Shown: one piece after another, positions 46,302-55,419 of the stretch
Layout of the letters: every line of letters starts with the position of its first letter
Numbering within the stretch: the stretch's first letter is position 1
NCBI RefSeq assembly: GCF_900696045.1
Contig: NZ_LR216287.1
Span: forward strand, 1,903,854-1,967,853
DNA from: Candidatus Nitrosocosmicus franklandus
GTDB lineage: Archaea; Thermoproteota; Nitrososphaeria; Nitrososphaerales; Nitrososphaeraceae
Direction: 5' to 3'
Length of the DNA: 64,000 nucleotides
The notes under the pieces: generated by a model
Told to the model about the DNA's origin: nothing
Databases searched by the model: none
What the model saw: only the letters and a program-made list of their open reading frames with translations
Position numbers and translations under genes: made by a program

Positions 46302-48986
46302 TTAAAGTCGTTGGCCACTACAGATATGACTTTTCATCAAATGGATATCACCTACTAAGGGACATAAGTGACATTCAAAGTTATCCGAATAACCTATCCT
46401 GTGTATATTGGGATGGAATTGACTGCTATCTTTTCGGTTAGACGATTCTAAAATATCCTTTTTCATACTGACATTACACCTGCTATTTTTTCTCAGGTTA
46501 TGAACTTTGATAATTCTGTTTCCATGATTATCCCTTTCTCCGGTTATCACTTCAATACCTTTTTCTTTTAGATTATTAGCAAAGCTATTTAGTATAGATG
46601 TTAATTTGTTTGATGCTTTGGGCCATTCTTTGCTTCTTTTTAATTCTGGTTTTATCTGGTCTATTATGTCTGTTAGCTCTCTGTAGAGTCGAGTGGGACT
46701 ACCTTCCCAATATTCTTTTTCCATTTCAAACATAAATAACAATAATGCTTCTGCAACTGGAGAAGATTCTATTACTTCATCATTTTGATTGGCAATATTA
46801 TCATAATAGGCATTCAGGAATTCATTATCTTCATAACCCAAACACCTGGAAATAATTTCACCCCATTCTGCAAAATCAGCCATTCTGGGATAGCCATTTT
46901 TTAGAATCTGTTCATTCGTATGTTCCTGTTTATATTTTAACACTTTGACCAGCATATCAAAAATGAATCCTAAAACTAAAGGTTTTAACTCTTGAAATTC
47001 CTTGTTTATTTCCTCCTCTTTTCTTCTTTTTTCCTTTTCTATTCTTTTTACCTCTATAATTAAAGATCTATCAAGAAAATCTGCTCTTGTTGAAGCCAGA
47101 TTAATCCCATTAATCCCAATACACCTTTTATACTTGTAGATGAAATCAGTATCAGTTGTGTATAATGCCCTCTTCATATTACCCGAGCCAGTTACAGCTC
47201 TACATAACAAATCAGAAACCTCGTCAGAAATGTAAGAAACATTATCAAAAAAATTTACATAATGGTGATCCAAAGTTTGAACCAAATCGTTGATTTGTTT
47301 AGGAAATGAGAACGTATCAATACTGCCTGGATCAACAATCTCTTTTATCATTCTAAATGTGGTGGTCTTTGCTCCACCCCCTGTTCCTCTAATAATCAGA
47401 ATTACTTTGGGAATATCTGGGATGAATAAGGATACAAGATAAACTGAAAATAGTAGAATATCATTTTTTGATTGAAAGTTGAATAGCTTTAAGAATTGCT
47501 CAAAAATATCCTTTGCATATGTTTTTGATGGATATATCTGTGGAGAACTATTATTTTCGTATCTTTTAAAGATAGGTTCTTGGTTATCCGCGACGATTTT
47601 CCATCCTTCATCTGCACATACCTTAACAATCTCCCATTTTGGTGTAGTCAGATCATAACAGAAAATATAATTGTTATTTTCCTTGTCCTGGTCTTGATCT
47701 AACTTTGCTACTCGTAAACTCAAATTAATTCTTCTTATGTGGTCATCAAACATTGATTGAGATTCGATTAGTTTCAAAACTCCATCTAATTTTTCATCGC
47801 TTATCAGCGTCCCTGTTTTATCAAAAAATTCTTTTCTAATAATACTTTTAAATCTATTACTCTGCAAGGGTATAGATTCAATATGATCATTTATCTTTAT
47901 ACCGACATAGAATACATTAATTTGATCTTGGAATATTTCAATGCTTCTTTCCTTTATAGAGGATATTAAATCTGGAATTGATATTTGTGGTAAACCAGTT
48001 TCAGATTCCTTTTTTTCAATAATTGAATTTACCTGTAAGAATTTCTTGCTACATGCCCATTGATATTCAAATTTTGAATCATCTAGTGGAGGTTTGCAAT
48101 GTTTCTGATTCCACTCATGACACATGTCTTTAATTTTCTCTTCTGAATAAATACCTTTGAGTCTTTGAATTAAGGATTCCATGATTCTCATCAACGCTTC
48201 ACTTCTGTTATTGTTCTCATAAATCTCAAAATCTGTCTTGAATAACTCCTCAATTGGAGTTTTATCATCATCTCCATTCCCTCCTTCATGTTGTTGTGAT
48301 TGAAAACTATATTTAGCATAGATTTGATTAATTCTGTTTTCTAATTCTTGGGATTGTTCTGCATTCAATACAGCTGGAACTCTTGTTCCAATAATTTCAT
48401 ATCTAGATCCATCTTTATGAAAAGAAGGAGAACAAAACATTATACCATGTTTACCTTCTGATTTAACTTCAATAGCAGGAATAATTTCAGAATCTGATCT
48501 ATTCTTTGAGCTGTTGCTACCAATTCCAGATTTCTTGGATAAGGGTTTTTCTACTATAAAATATACATGGGCTTTGTTCCTATTGTCAGGATGCCACTCT
48601 GCTAACGTCTTTTCTGCCAGTTTTTCTAAAGAATTATTTTTACCCCATTGACTCAAAAAATTGTCTATCCCACTCTTATTGTCTATGTCTATAGCACACA
48701 AGTATTTTCCTTCATATTTTCCCCTCCACACTCTACCTGTTACAATTGCGCAACCATTGATATATTCGCCATTTCGTTTTTTCTGTTCATATTCTACATC
48801 AGACATTGAGTTGTTCTGCCACTGACCCCAATCCTCAAAAGTCTTCTTGATCCTAGTGTCAGAACCGATGATATTTACTCCTATATTGTAAAACCAAAAA
48901 TCAGTATCTATATCCATATCTCTCATCATGATTACATATGTTAGAATCTCTTGAACTGGTCCTCTCAAGGCTGTATTCCTTACCAT
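46302..48986 (-). CDS. PrimPol - helicase replication protein of element B
   Basis: An 894-aa protein from ATG 48986. The primase-polymerase domain (about 25-210) has CAIDIDN (Asp100, Asp102), NKAHVYFIVEKP and AIEVKSE with CSPSFH (His190). A helicase-type ATPase follows: Walker A RGTGGGAKTT (Lys540) with Ala in place of the usual Gly/Ser before Lys, Walker B YVNFFDN, and RADFLDRSLIIEV in the arginine-finger region, like SF3/phage primase-helicases. The C-terminal 40 residues have a zinc-finger-like CHLC...HIC. It shares its N-terminal 110 residues with the replicase of element A but not the ATPase. It is downstream of two small regulators on the same strand. Confidence 0.85.
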   Translation of the reverse strand: MVRNTALRGPVQEILTYVIMMRDMDIDTDFWFYNIGVNIIGSDTRIKKTFEDWGQWQNNSMSDVEYEQKKRNGEYINGCAIVTGRVWRGKYEGKYLCAIDIDNKSGIDNFLSQWGKNNSLEKLAEKTLAEWHPDNRNKAHVYFIVEKPLSKKSGIGSNSSKNRSDSEIIPAIEVKSEGKHGIMFCSPSFHKDGSRYEIIGTRVPAVLNAEQSQELENRINQIYAKYSFQSQQHEGGNGDDDKTPIEELFKTDFEIYENNNRSEALMRIMESLIQRLKGIYSEEKIKDMCHEWNQKHCKPPLDDSKFEYQWACSKKFLQVNSIIEKKESETGLPQISIPDLISSIKERSIEIFQDQINVFYVGIKINDHIESIPLQSNRFKSIIRKEFFDKTGTLISDEKLDGVLKLIESQSMFDDHIRRINLSLRVAKLDQDQDKENNNYIFCYDLTTPKWEIVKVCADEGWKIVADNQEPIFKRYENNSSPQIYPSKTYAKDIFEQFLKLFNFQSKNDILLFSVYLVSLFIPDIPKVILIIRGTGGGAKTTTFRMIKEIVDPGSIDTFSFPKQINDLVQTLDHHYVNFFDNVSYISDEVSDLLCRAVTGSGNMKRALYTTDTDFIYKYKRCIGINGINLASTRADFLDRSLIIEVKRIEKEKRRKEEEINKEFQELKPLVLGFIFDMLVKVLKYKQEHTNEQILKNGYPRMADFAEWGEIISRCLGYEDNEFLNAYYDNIANQNDEVIESSPVAEALLLFMFEMEKEYWEGSPTRLYRELTDIIDQIKPELKRSKEWPKASNKLTSILNSFANNLKEKGIEVITGERDNHGNRIIKVHNLRKNSRCNVSMKKDILESSNRKDSSQFHPNIHRIGYSDNFECHLCPLVGDIHLMKSHICSGQRL

Positions 48987-49000
48987 ATTCCAAAAATTGA

Positions 49001-49219
49001 CTACAAAGTACGAATTTCATAATTTTTTACCCCCTGTTTTTGCATGAATCCATCAATGCAGTATGAACATAGATTTAAAATTAGATTACCAAAATGTTCC
49101 GTAGATATTGTTATTCTTGTACTGGCCTTTCTTGAACAACCAATATATTCGCAAAGTTCAATATTATCAACTAGATTTTTGTTGCTTTTCCTATACTCAT
49201 TCAATTCCATTTTATTCAA
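49001..49219 (-). CDS. Small four-cysteine protein in the replicase operon
   Basis: A 72-aa protein from ATG 49219 with CEYIGC and CSYC (two Cys pairs 28 residues apart), a likely zinc knuckle. It ends 14 bp before the replicase start. No known family. It is probably a DNA-binding accessory for replication or its control, by position. Confidence 0.6.
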   Translation of the reverse strand: MNKMELNEYRKSNKNLVDNIELCEYIGCSRKASTRITISTEHFGNLILNLCSYCIDGFMQKQGVKNYEIRTL

Positions 49220-49243
49220 CTCCTTCCCAATTCAGCTAATGCG

Positions 49244-49390
49244 TTATGTACTCAAGTTATGGTAGTTTTCTGAATTTTTATTTTGTTGTATCAGGTTTTT
49301 TATTATTTGGTCATACGTTTGTTTTTTATTTCCAAGTTCTACGAGCGCATCTCTCGTCTTTTTTTCTATTAGAATAGTAGTTTTTCCCAT
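49244..49390 (-). CDS. Small ribbon-helix-helix-like protein
   Basis: A 48-aa protein (ATG 49390, stop 49244). MGKTTILIEKKTRDALVELG is the strand and first helix of an RHH-like fold, and KKQTYDQIIKNLIQQNKN the second helix. Close relatives are common among archaeal antitoxin-like small proteins. First gene of the minus-strand operon (then the Cys protein and the replicase), directly next to the repeat-bearing divergent promoter it may bind. It is the functional counterpart of the AbrB gene in element A. Confidence 0.6.
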   Translation of the reverse strand: MGKTTILIEKKTRDALVELGNKKQTYDQIIKNLIQQNKNSENYHNLST

Positions 49391-49455
49391 ACATACAATA
49401 CAGAATTATATATAGTTATATATGATGATATACTACTATACGACACTATACAGTT
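49391..49455. promoter_or_regulatory. Divergent promoter/operator of element B
   Basis: Sixty-five bases between the starts of the RHH-like gene and the winged-helix gene. It is almost pure A+T with two direct ACTATAC copies at 49435 and 49445 (10-bp spacing, one helical turn) and a tandem TATATAGTTATATAT. A 10-bp phased repeat is a typical RHH operator layout. Confidence 0.5.
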
Positions 49456-50319
49456 ATGACCGATTTTGTAACAATTGAGAAACAGGAATACGATAATTTA
49501 TTATACTATAAAAATTACGTTGAGGAAAGAGACGCTAGGCTGAATATCATGGCCCTTCAGATTGATAATATAAAAAGAAAGTTAGACCTAGATAATTATG
49601 GCAAACCTGAAGCAACGGAAGATAACCTTTCTCAAAGACACTTGGATGTTTTACAAATCTTAAAGTCAAATCCAGGTTGCAATAAACAATTCATCGTTAA
49701 TTTCCTTGATGGAAAATATTCTCGGGTAACAGTCTTCAAATTGCTTGATGATCTAGTAAAGTGGAATTTAATAGATATAGAGAGAGAAAAATTGAATAGT
49801 CAAAATCTTAAATTATTTCTCAAGGATGAGGACTTGCAGATTGGATTAATAAAAGATCTAGACTTGTTCGAAAGGTCCTTTTTTGAACTGACATATAAGA
49901 TCAAAAAGGAAAACGATAGATTGTTATTATTTGAAATACTGAGAATATTTTTTGATTTTATTAGCTTGTCCTTCCTTATTTCTTTTATCAATTGGACTCA
50001 TGAAATAAAGAATAAGAAAATCCTTTATTATATCAATAGATTGACATTTGAAAAATTATTAGGATTTCAATCAAATCTTATGATAGAACTCGAAGGTATA
50101 GATCAATCCATATTAAAAGATTTTTTGAATTTCATTTCGGAAAATCAGTTGCGATTTTTGTCTTTAACTTCGTATTCAAATTGTTACAATAAGTTTAAAG
50201 AAAATAACCTAGGTCATGAGATAGCAGTTATACTCGATTTTCTTTTTGACTTGAGAAATAAATTGATAGATGACCTTTCTTTTCGACAAATTGGCAAGTG
50301 TCAAGATAATATATTTTAA
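49456..50319 (+). CDS. Winged-helix-like regulator of element B
   Basis: A 287-aa protein from ATG 49456, leaderless. N-terminal ~50 residues look like a coiled coil (EYDNLLYYKNYVEERDARLNI). Residues ~55-110 resemble a winged helix (SQRHLDVLQILKSNPGCNKQFIVNFL, then VTVFKLLDDLVKWNLIDIE). The remaining ~170 residues are helical and hydrophobic-rich (LEILRIFFDFISLSFLISF), perhaps a dimerisation or ligand domain. It ends overlapping by 4 bp the 3' end of the integrase gene on the other strand. It faces the replicase operon across a shared promoter. Confidence 0.65.
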   Translation: MTDFVTIEKQEYDNLLYYKNYVEERDARLNIMALQIDNIKRKLDLDNYGKPEATEDNLSQRHLDVLQILKSNPGCNKQFIVNFLDGKYSRVTVFKLLDDLVKWNLIDIEREKLNSQNLKLFLKDEDLQIGLIKDLDLFERSFFELTYKIKKENDRLLLFEILRIFFDFISLSFLISFINWTHEIKNKKILYYINRLTFEKLLGFQSNLMIELEGIDQSILKDFLNFISENQLRFLSLTSYSNCYNKFKENNLGHEIAVILDFLFDLRNKLIDDLSFRQIGKCQDNIF

Positions 50320-51662
50320 AATTTATTCTCCAATGACTCTCGCTTGATAAAAGCTAAACCAGGATTCTGTTGAATCAAAGATAGGATCTTGTTAAATTTA
50401 TTATCCATATCAGTCTTCAGGGTGGCCATATTCCTGTCATGCTCCTGTCTGAGTCTATCTATTTTTTCGTCCTCTGACCTCTTAATTTCGTCGAAAGCTT
50501 CTGGAACAAGCGGATAAGAGCAAGATGAACAATACTTATTTTCTATTGCATTAACCAATTCACATCTAGGGCAGTTTGCTACTGACGGTTTCCTATTAGA
50601 CATTTCTTCTGAAATGATTCCATTATGTTCTAATATTTTGATTTTTAATTCGTTACCCATTCTCTTCTTTATGTAGCGAGCGCCTTGCTTTGAGTTCATA
50701 CTCCATCGAACCTTCTTCTTTAAGGCGTATTCTGGAAGGTAGTCAGAATCATACGAGATCGATGAATGGCGTATGCAATATGGATTCCATTTCTTTATTC
50801 TAAGTAAATAGCGAATCTGTTCTAATTCCTTGGAATCAGTAATTTCATTATAGTCAATTAACCTCTGAATTCTTTTCTTAAGTTGTCTCATTACGTCATA
50901 TATTTGGTCTGGTCCAATAGATGACCCAGTTAGCAGATTGCATATTAACCTTGCTTCAGGTTCGTTTTTGAAAGGGTGCTCATTTAACCAATCTCTTACA
51001 TAAGGAAAAGAGAACGTAAGTAACATGGGACCACTACCAGTTTTTGCTTCATGTGGTATTTCCCCCTCTCCATATTTTTCCTTTAATCTAACGTGTTTGA
51101 TTTTTAATAATGTGATCTCGTGAGGTCTTGCATCTAAATCCCATAATAAAGATAGAATTGCCTTGTTCCTTTTGTATGGTTCATATTTTATTATTGTAGT
51201 CAATTCATCTCTATCCCAAATCTCTGTTTCCAAATAAGGACTTAGTCTCTTTGTTCTTTTCATTTTTATGTTGATAAAATCTGGTGTATTCCAGGTGTCA
51301 TACGATTTTGCATTTATTCCTTTATCTCTAGCATTATTTAGCCATCGGTAGAAATATTTTAATCTCCAAAGGTAATCATTCCATGTAGTGATCCATTTTT
51401 TATCTGGATCATCCTTGTCAGATTTTCTTTTCGAATCTAGGAAATTTAATATTTGTTCTTTTTCTTGAATCTGATAAAAAGTTGTATACACTCCTATATA
51501 TTCTGCATATCTTATCAGGACCTTAAGTAATCCATTCTGATAATTTTCAGAAGTGTCAATAGTTTTTAGGTATTCGTAAAATTCCTTTATTATTTGTCTA
51601 TTGGTCTGATTTGCTACTTTGACGTCTATATTTTTGATTGTTGTGATTAACTTAGCGGGCAA
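50316..51662 (-). CDS. Tyrosine recombinase (integrase) of element B with C-terminal zinc ribbon
   Basis: A 448-aa protein. The catalytic elements are DLDARPHEI (Arg179), EAKTGSG (Lys207), NPYCIRHS (Tyr295, Arg298; the usual His of H-x2-R is Tyr) and QGARYIKK (Tyr330). A zinc ribbon follows (Cys364/Cys367, Cys378/Cys381), then a charged coiled coil. The start is 63 bp from the 3' end of tRNA-Arg(TCG), the same arrangement as the integrase at 18.8 kb, although the two integrases are only distantly alike. Integrases next to a tRNA 3' end typically use that tRNA as att site. Confidence 0.9.
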   Translation of the reverse strand: MPAKLITTIKNIDVKVANQTNRQIIKEFYEYLKTIDTSENYQNGLLKVLIRYAEYIGVYTTFYQIQEKEQILNFLDSKRKSDKDDPDKKWITTWNDYLWRLKYFYRWLNNARDKGINAKSYDTWNTPDFINIKMKRTKRLSPYLETEIWDRDELTTIIKYEPYKRNKAILSLLWDLDARPHEITLLKIKHVRLKEKYGEGEIPHEAKTGSGPMLLTFSFPYVRDWLNEHPFKNEPEARLICNLLTGSSIGPDQIYDVMRQLKKRIQRLIDYNEITDSKELEQIRYLLRIKKWNPYCIRHSSISYDSDYLPEYALKKKVRWSMNSKQGARYIKKRMGNELKIKILEHNGIISEEMSNRKPSVANCPRCELVNAIENKYCSSCSYPLVPEAFDEIKRSEDEKIDRLRQEHDRNMATLKTDMDNKFNKILSLIQQNPGLAFIKRESLENKF

Positions 51663-51724
51663 CTATGACCTCCTTTCTCCTATTGTTATGTGTGACGCAG
51701 AAATATTTGAACCCATGTGAATAA

Positions 51725-51799
51725 CGGGCCCGGTGGGCTTCGATCCCATGACCTGCGGTTCCGAAGACCGCCGCGATATCCTGACTACGCTACGGACCC
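51725..51799 (-). tRNA. tRNA-Arg (anticodon TCG), integration target
   Basis: The minus strand folds as a tRNA: acceptor GGGTCCG/CGGGCCC (one G-T pair), D-arm with GG in the loop, anticodon stem GCGGT/ACCGC around CTTCGGA (anticodon TCG, Arg CGA codons), discriminator G. The T-loop reads ATCGAAG where TTCGAAT is expected, and the outer T-stem pair is A-C. These oddities lie in the 3' part that the integrated element would supply. The 3' end is copied at 18.8 kb and, less exactly, at 4.7 and 19.4 kb. Confidence 0.85.
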
Positions 51800-52063
51800 T
51801 CTTTTTCTTTATATTGATATGGCAGTTATATAATTTGCCATGCTACAATGATAGATAATTACTGAAGATAAGTGGATTTATTCATATATTCCGATAACTA
51901 TCTTTAACATGTCCTGTTCTTTCTTAAAACTAACGATGAAAATAGACATATCATGATATTTCTTTTTATAAGAACCTGGTCAAATGTTGTAAAATGATTT
52001 AGAAGGTAAATAAAAAAGGTTAATTGAACAGCAATGCTATTTTTACTAACGATGCACACGTAT

Positions 52064-52279
52064 CTACATGGAATCTGTCGAGTTTCCAGTGTTGGCTTCG
52101 GCCGTTGCGTTTCCACCACCATACGTCGCATTACCTCCACCAGTCATATTAGAAGATCCTGTCTCCTCATCTGGTGGTAGAGTCTGAGCAAATGATGGTT
52201 GCGCGGCAGTAAACGTTGCAGCTACTAGAGAGGCTGTTGCTAATATGCTAGCTATTGCAAATAAGTATATTTTGTTCAT
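52064..52279 (-). CDS. Small secreted Gly/Asn/Thr-rich protein
   Basis: A 71-aa protein with a typical signal peptide (MNKIYLFAIASILATASLVAA ... AQPSFA-Q) and a short mature part of about 40 residues rich in Gly, Asn, Thr and Ser with several N-glycosylation sequons (NMT, NAT, NST). Mature chains like this are common in secreted or surface proteins of ammonia-oxidising archaea; function unknown. ATG start at 52279. Confidence 0.75.
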   Translation of the reverse strand: MNKIYLFAIASILATASLVAATFTAAQPSFAQTLPPDEETGSSNMTGGGNATYGGGNATAEANTGNSTDSM

Positions 52280-52596
52280 GCGTTTTGTTATCTAATTTTA
52301 TTTCATATAGCTATTATCATAAAATATACTACAAATTTGTTATACTAGGTTTATATACTTTATTTATTATTCTTATCTTCTCACAATCGTACATCGTGAT
52401 GATGGAGAATATGTTACCAAATATGATAATTATTACGGAACATTTGTCTCACACCTTCTCATTCTTATTTTACCAACTATGCTGAAATCTCTTGTTAGCT
52501 GCAGTATTCAAATATGGTCATCTCTTAATAACAAATATTTTAATCTATAACACTTGTGAATAACCAATAAATTAGAGAAATGGAGAAGCTGGTAAG
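52280..52596. other. Intergenic
   Basis: About 315 A+T-rich bases between divergent genes; no supportable gene. A 76-codon frame at 52255-52485 overlaps the secreted-protein start and is not convincing. Confidence 0.35.
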
Positions 52597-52749
52597 ATGA
52601 AAACTAATCCCGTTTCAGATGAGAAAAAGTTGTGTAAACAGTGTTCTCATCAAAGACAGGATCATATCTATGATACCAGTGATCAAGGTAATGATCTAAA
52701 ATGTAAATTCACTAATTGTAAGTGTAATCAATTTGTTGAATGGATGTAA
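52597..52749 (+). CDS. Small Cys-rich zinc-site protein
   Basis: A 50-aa protein (ATG 52597, stop 52747-52749). It has CKQC followed by a His-containing stretch, then CKFTNCKC (Lys and Asn between), ending FVEWM. The C-x2-C ... C-x4-C-x-C spacing suggests a single zinc ribbon. Too short for most gene callers, but the composition and preceding purine-rich GGTAAG support it. Small proteins of this kind are frequent in Nitrososphaeria. Confidence 0.65.
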   Translation: MKTNPVSDEKKLCKQCSHQRQDHIYDTSDQGNDLKCKFTNCKCNQFVEWM

Positions 52750-52946
52750 CAGAATTCTATAATCTTGTTCCAATTCCAGGATTTAAGAATAATAAAGCCA
52801 TTACAACTCATGCCGATTGGATCTTAAAAATTAAATTTAATCTTTCTATAGATACGTAATTAACTTTTATCCTCTATTACTGGAATTTTCCTTGTATTTT
52901 TGTAACTCTAATAAAACTACTTAATTAGGAATATGAAACGTAGAAC

Positions 52947-53357
52947 ATGAGACGCAATGTTTCATCTGGAACAAAATGGGAATTAGAAGTTGGATACTCT
53001 CGATTAGTCAAGATTGGCCCAATGATATTTGTATCAGGAACTGTTGCAGTAGATGAAGATGGGGATATTGTAGGGTTAGGAGGTTCGTACACCCAAACCA
53101 AATACATAATTCAGAAGATAGGTCGATCATTGGAACAAGTGGGTGCAAATCTGTCTTCAATTGTCAGAACAAGAATCTTTACCATCTCTATTATTGAATG
53201 GAGGAACATTGGTAGAGCTCACGCTGAATTCTTTAAAGATATAGGTCCCGTAACAACAATGGTAGAAGTTAAGAGTCTCATACAACCAGAATTGATAGTC
53301 GAAATGGAAGCTGATGTCTTTCTTTTCGAAGCCGTGAATGAATGGAACGGTTTTTGA
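52947..53357 (+). CDS. ridA: RidA/YjgF-YER057c-UK114 family protein
   Basis: A 136-aa protein with the RidA pattern: YSRLVKIGPMIFVSGTVAVDEDG, IVRTRIFT carrying the conserved catalytic Arg, and GPVTTMVEVKSLIQPELIVEMEAD at the end. RidA proteins hydrolyse reactive enamine/imine intermediates (2-aminoacrylate) and protect PLP enzymes; some relatives do other jobs. The length is typical. ATG 52947. Confidence 0.88.
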   Translation: MRRNVSSGTKWELEVGYSRLVKIGPMIFVSGTVAVDEDGDIVGLGGSYTQTKYIIQKIGRSLEQVGANLSSIVRTRIFTISIIEWRNIGRAHAEFFKDIGPVTTMVEVKSLIQPELIVEMEADVFLFEAVNEWNGF

Positions 53358-53952
53358 GATGATGACTGGCATTTAACGTATTAGATAGTAATTTCGAATT
53401 TGAAAATAGTCCTGGTATTGTGAAATAGTCGGTCTTAATTCTTTATATTGATATTTCAATTTTATCATCTGATTATCCGATACAGGATCTTATCCCCTTT
53501 ATTACAAAACTCTGGTACTATTAAGAAGATATGGGTAAAATTTATGTAACCAAATGCAAATAACTTTGGGTTATTCTTGAATAGTTTATAATAGTTAATT
53601 GTCCCTGACCCTAATGGTTAATTTATATGGTTCCTAATCTTTTTCTTTGCCTTACTTTATTAGTAACGATATTGTTCCAAAATATTCAGTGCAAATAGAA
53701 TCGTATATTATTGTTTTTATAAAATAAGATATAATGGTTGAATATCTTTGTTCATAGCAATCGCAAGTCAGTGACATGACATCAATTTGCATTGAACAAT
53801 TAATTAATTAACTTGATTGTGAGATAATATTTGACAAAAAGGAGTAGCTTGAGGAATAAGTACTTCTTCCACTAACTAAGATAATATAATAAACTCCTTA
53901 CTTGTCCTAATTGTCTGACAGAAATTAGATGGTGTTCATATCTAAAATAGAT
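53358..53952. other. Intergenic
   Basis: About 595 bases between convergent genes; no gene, tRNA or clear structured element. Confidence 0.35.
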
Positions 53953-54585
53953 CTATTTTACCATGACAGTGCCTGACATCCAAGGATGAAGTACACAGAT
54001 ATAGTAGTAGGTGCCAGGGTTTTCAAAAGTTACAGTGAATGAGGTAATTGGCGGTGCACCTGGCGGAACTAGGCCTACCGGAAACATCCAGCCGGAATTA
54101 ACATAACTTTCATTGCCTACAAAAGAATAATTCGAGTTGGGTTGAAGGTATGTTATATCTGTCCTGTTGTTGTCAATAACAACAGGGGAGGATGCTCTTA
54201 GGTTGTCCACTATTACTAGTTTATTGTTTGGATTTGAGTCGTCGGATATAATCGTTGGTTCTACATTTGGAGAGGGTACAGCAGGAATAAATTCAGTATC
54301 GTTTGAAACACTAAAGGGTGCAACTAAGGGTGGAATCATCTGCTTATCTTTAATAAACGTGACTGTGTGAGGTTCTACCACACTCATTGTGTTGGTCCAT
54401 GTAACATTTTCACCAGCATTGATAGTTACATTTTGTGGGATAAATTTGTCCCACCTCTCACCATCTGCTCCAGCACTAACATTACTTGAAATGGCATTAG
54501 CATGTTCATAGTAGAGAGCTCCAATCACTAGAATATACGATATTGCAATCAAACATGAATAAATGCTTATACTACTATATTTCAC
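53953..54585 (-). CDS. Secreted/anchored cupredoxin (plastocyanin-like)
   Basis: A 210-aa protein with an N-terminal hydrophobic segment (CLIAISYILVIGALYY) then a blue-copper domain. Ligands seen: EPHTV (His73) and YYYICVLHPWMSG (Cys197, His200, Met203), the standard type I Cys-x2-His-x2-Met loop for this group. A ~120-residue insertion with Asn-rich segments separates the first His from the C-terminal triad. Ammonia-oxidising archaea use many small copper proteins instead of cytochrome c for electron transfer outside the membrane, and this protein fits that role. ATG 54585. Confidence 0.9.
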   Translation of the reverse strand: MKYSSISIYSCLIAISYILVIGALYYEHANAISSNVSAGADGERWDKFIPQNVTINAGENVTWTNTMSVVEPHTVTFIKDKQMIPPLVAPFSVSNDTEFIPAVPSPNVEPTIISDDSNPNNKLVIVDNLRASSPVVIDNNRTDITYLQPNSNYSFVGNESYVNSGWMFPVGLVPPGAPPITSFTVTFENPGTYYYICVLHPWMSGTVMVK

Positions 54586-55137
54586 GGTCTTTTCATGCCA
54601 TCAAAATATATAAGAGATCCTATACTCGGTTAATTGTGTTTTGATATCTATTAAATCCATCCATCCATCCATCCATCCCATGAATTCATAATATATTGGA
54701 AGTAGCAGGAAGGAACTATTCAAATACTATTTCCACAATCTCTTTTGATTTGACATTAATCCGATCAAAATATTATCGCAGTAGCTATAATATCAGATTC
54801 ATTCTAATCGATATCACACCACTTAACAATCTATCAAAATTACTTTTATTATTACTATTATTCTTATTTCATTCATTAAGTAGATCATCCACCTATATCT
54901 ATACCTCTAAAATATCAAATTTCTATTACTTGGAATTAAGGTTTGTTAACCTCAAAGGCGTTTGAATCTCTAATTGATGACATTGCAACCAGCATCAAAT
55001 GCTCTATTGAACGGTAACAAACTGTGTGATTTTGTTTTTCTTCAATATGTAAACATTACAGGCAAGAATTGCTCTTTGTTTCATCAAGTTTTGTAGTTCA
55101 AAGATCACAATGCCTTGAAACAACTGACAAAATTAAT
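54586..55137. other. Intergenic with a CCAT microsatellite
   Basis: About 550 bases. Five tandem CCAT units lie at 54657-54676. The 89-codon plus frame at 54696-54965 has a low-complexity Leu run and no coding signs. Confidence 0.4.
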
Positions 55138-55410
55138 CTAATCTGTCGCTTTCAAAATGGATAGTATTTCATCTACTTTCTCTTCCAGATTCGATAGGCG
55201 ATTATTAATTTTTTGAATTTGAGCAAACACTATCTCTCTCTTTTTATACTCGGGTGATTGATTAAATACTCGTTGTCGAACTTCCATCTGTTCCCTTTCG
55301 ATATCACTTGCTTGAAGGTTACGATCACTTTCAAACCCTAATGACTGTTTTTGATCTTTTGTAATCCCGTTTAGATCATTCTTGTTATTCCTGTCAATTT
55401 CGTTTATCAT
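55138..55410 (-). CDS. Small coiled-coil protein
   Basis: A 90-aa protein from ATG 55410 (a TTG at 55419 is possible). The N-terminal half is polar (NKNDLNGITKDQKQSLGF) and the C-terminal half is a clear heptad coiled coil (IQKINNRLSNLEEKVDEILSIL). No family recognised. A trimeric or dimeric adaptor is likely. No partners beside it. Confidence 0.6.
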   Translation of the reverse strand: MINEIDRNNKNDLNGITKDQKQSLGFESDRNLQASDIEREQMEVRQRVFNQSPEYKKREIVFAQIQKINNRLSNLEEKVDEILSILKATD

Positions 55411-55419
55411 TGCTAACAA

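Noticed and set aside
54696-54965. 89-codon plus frame with Leu run
   Set aside because: Low-complexity Leu/Ser composition, no homology pattern, in an intergenic region.
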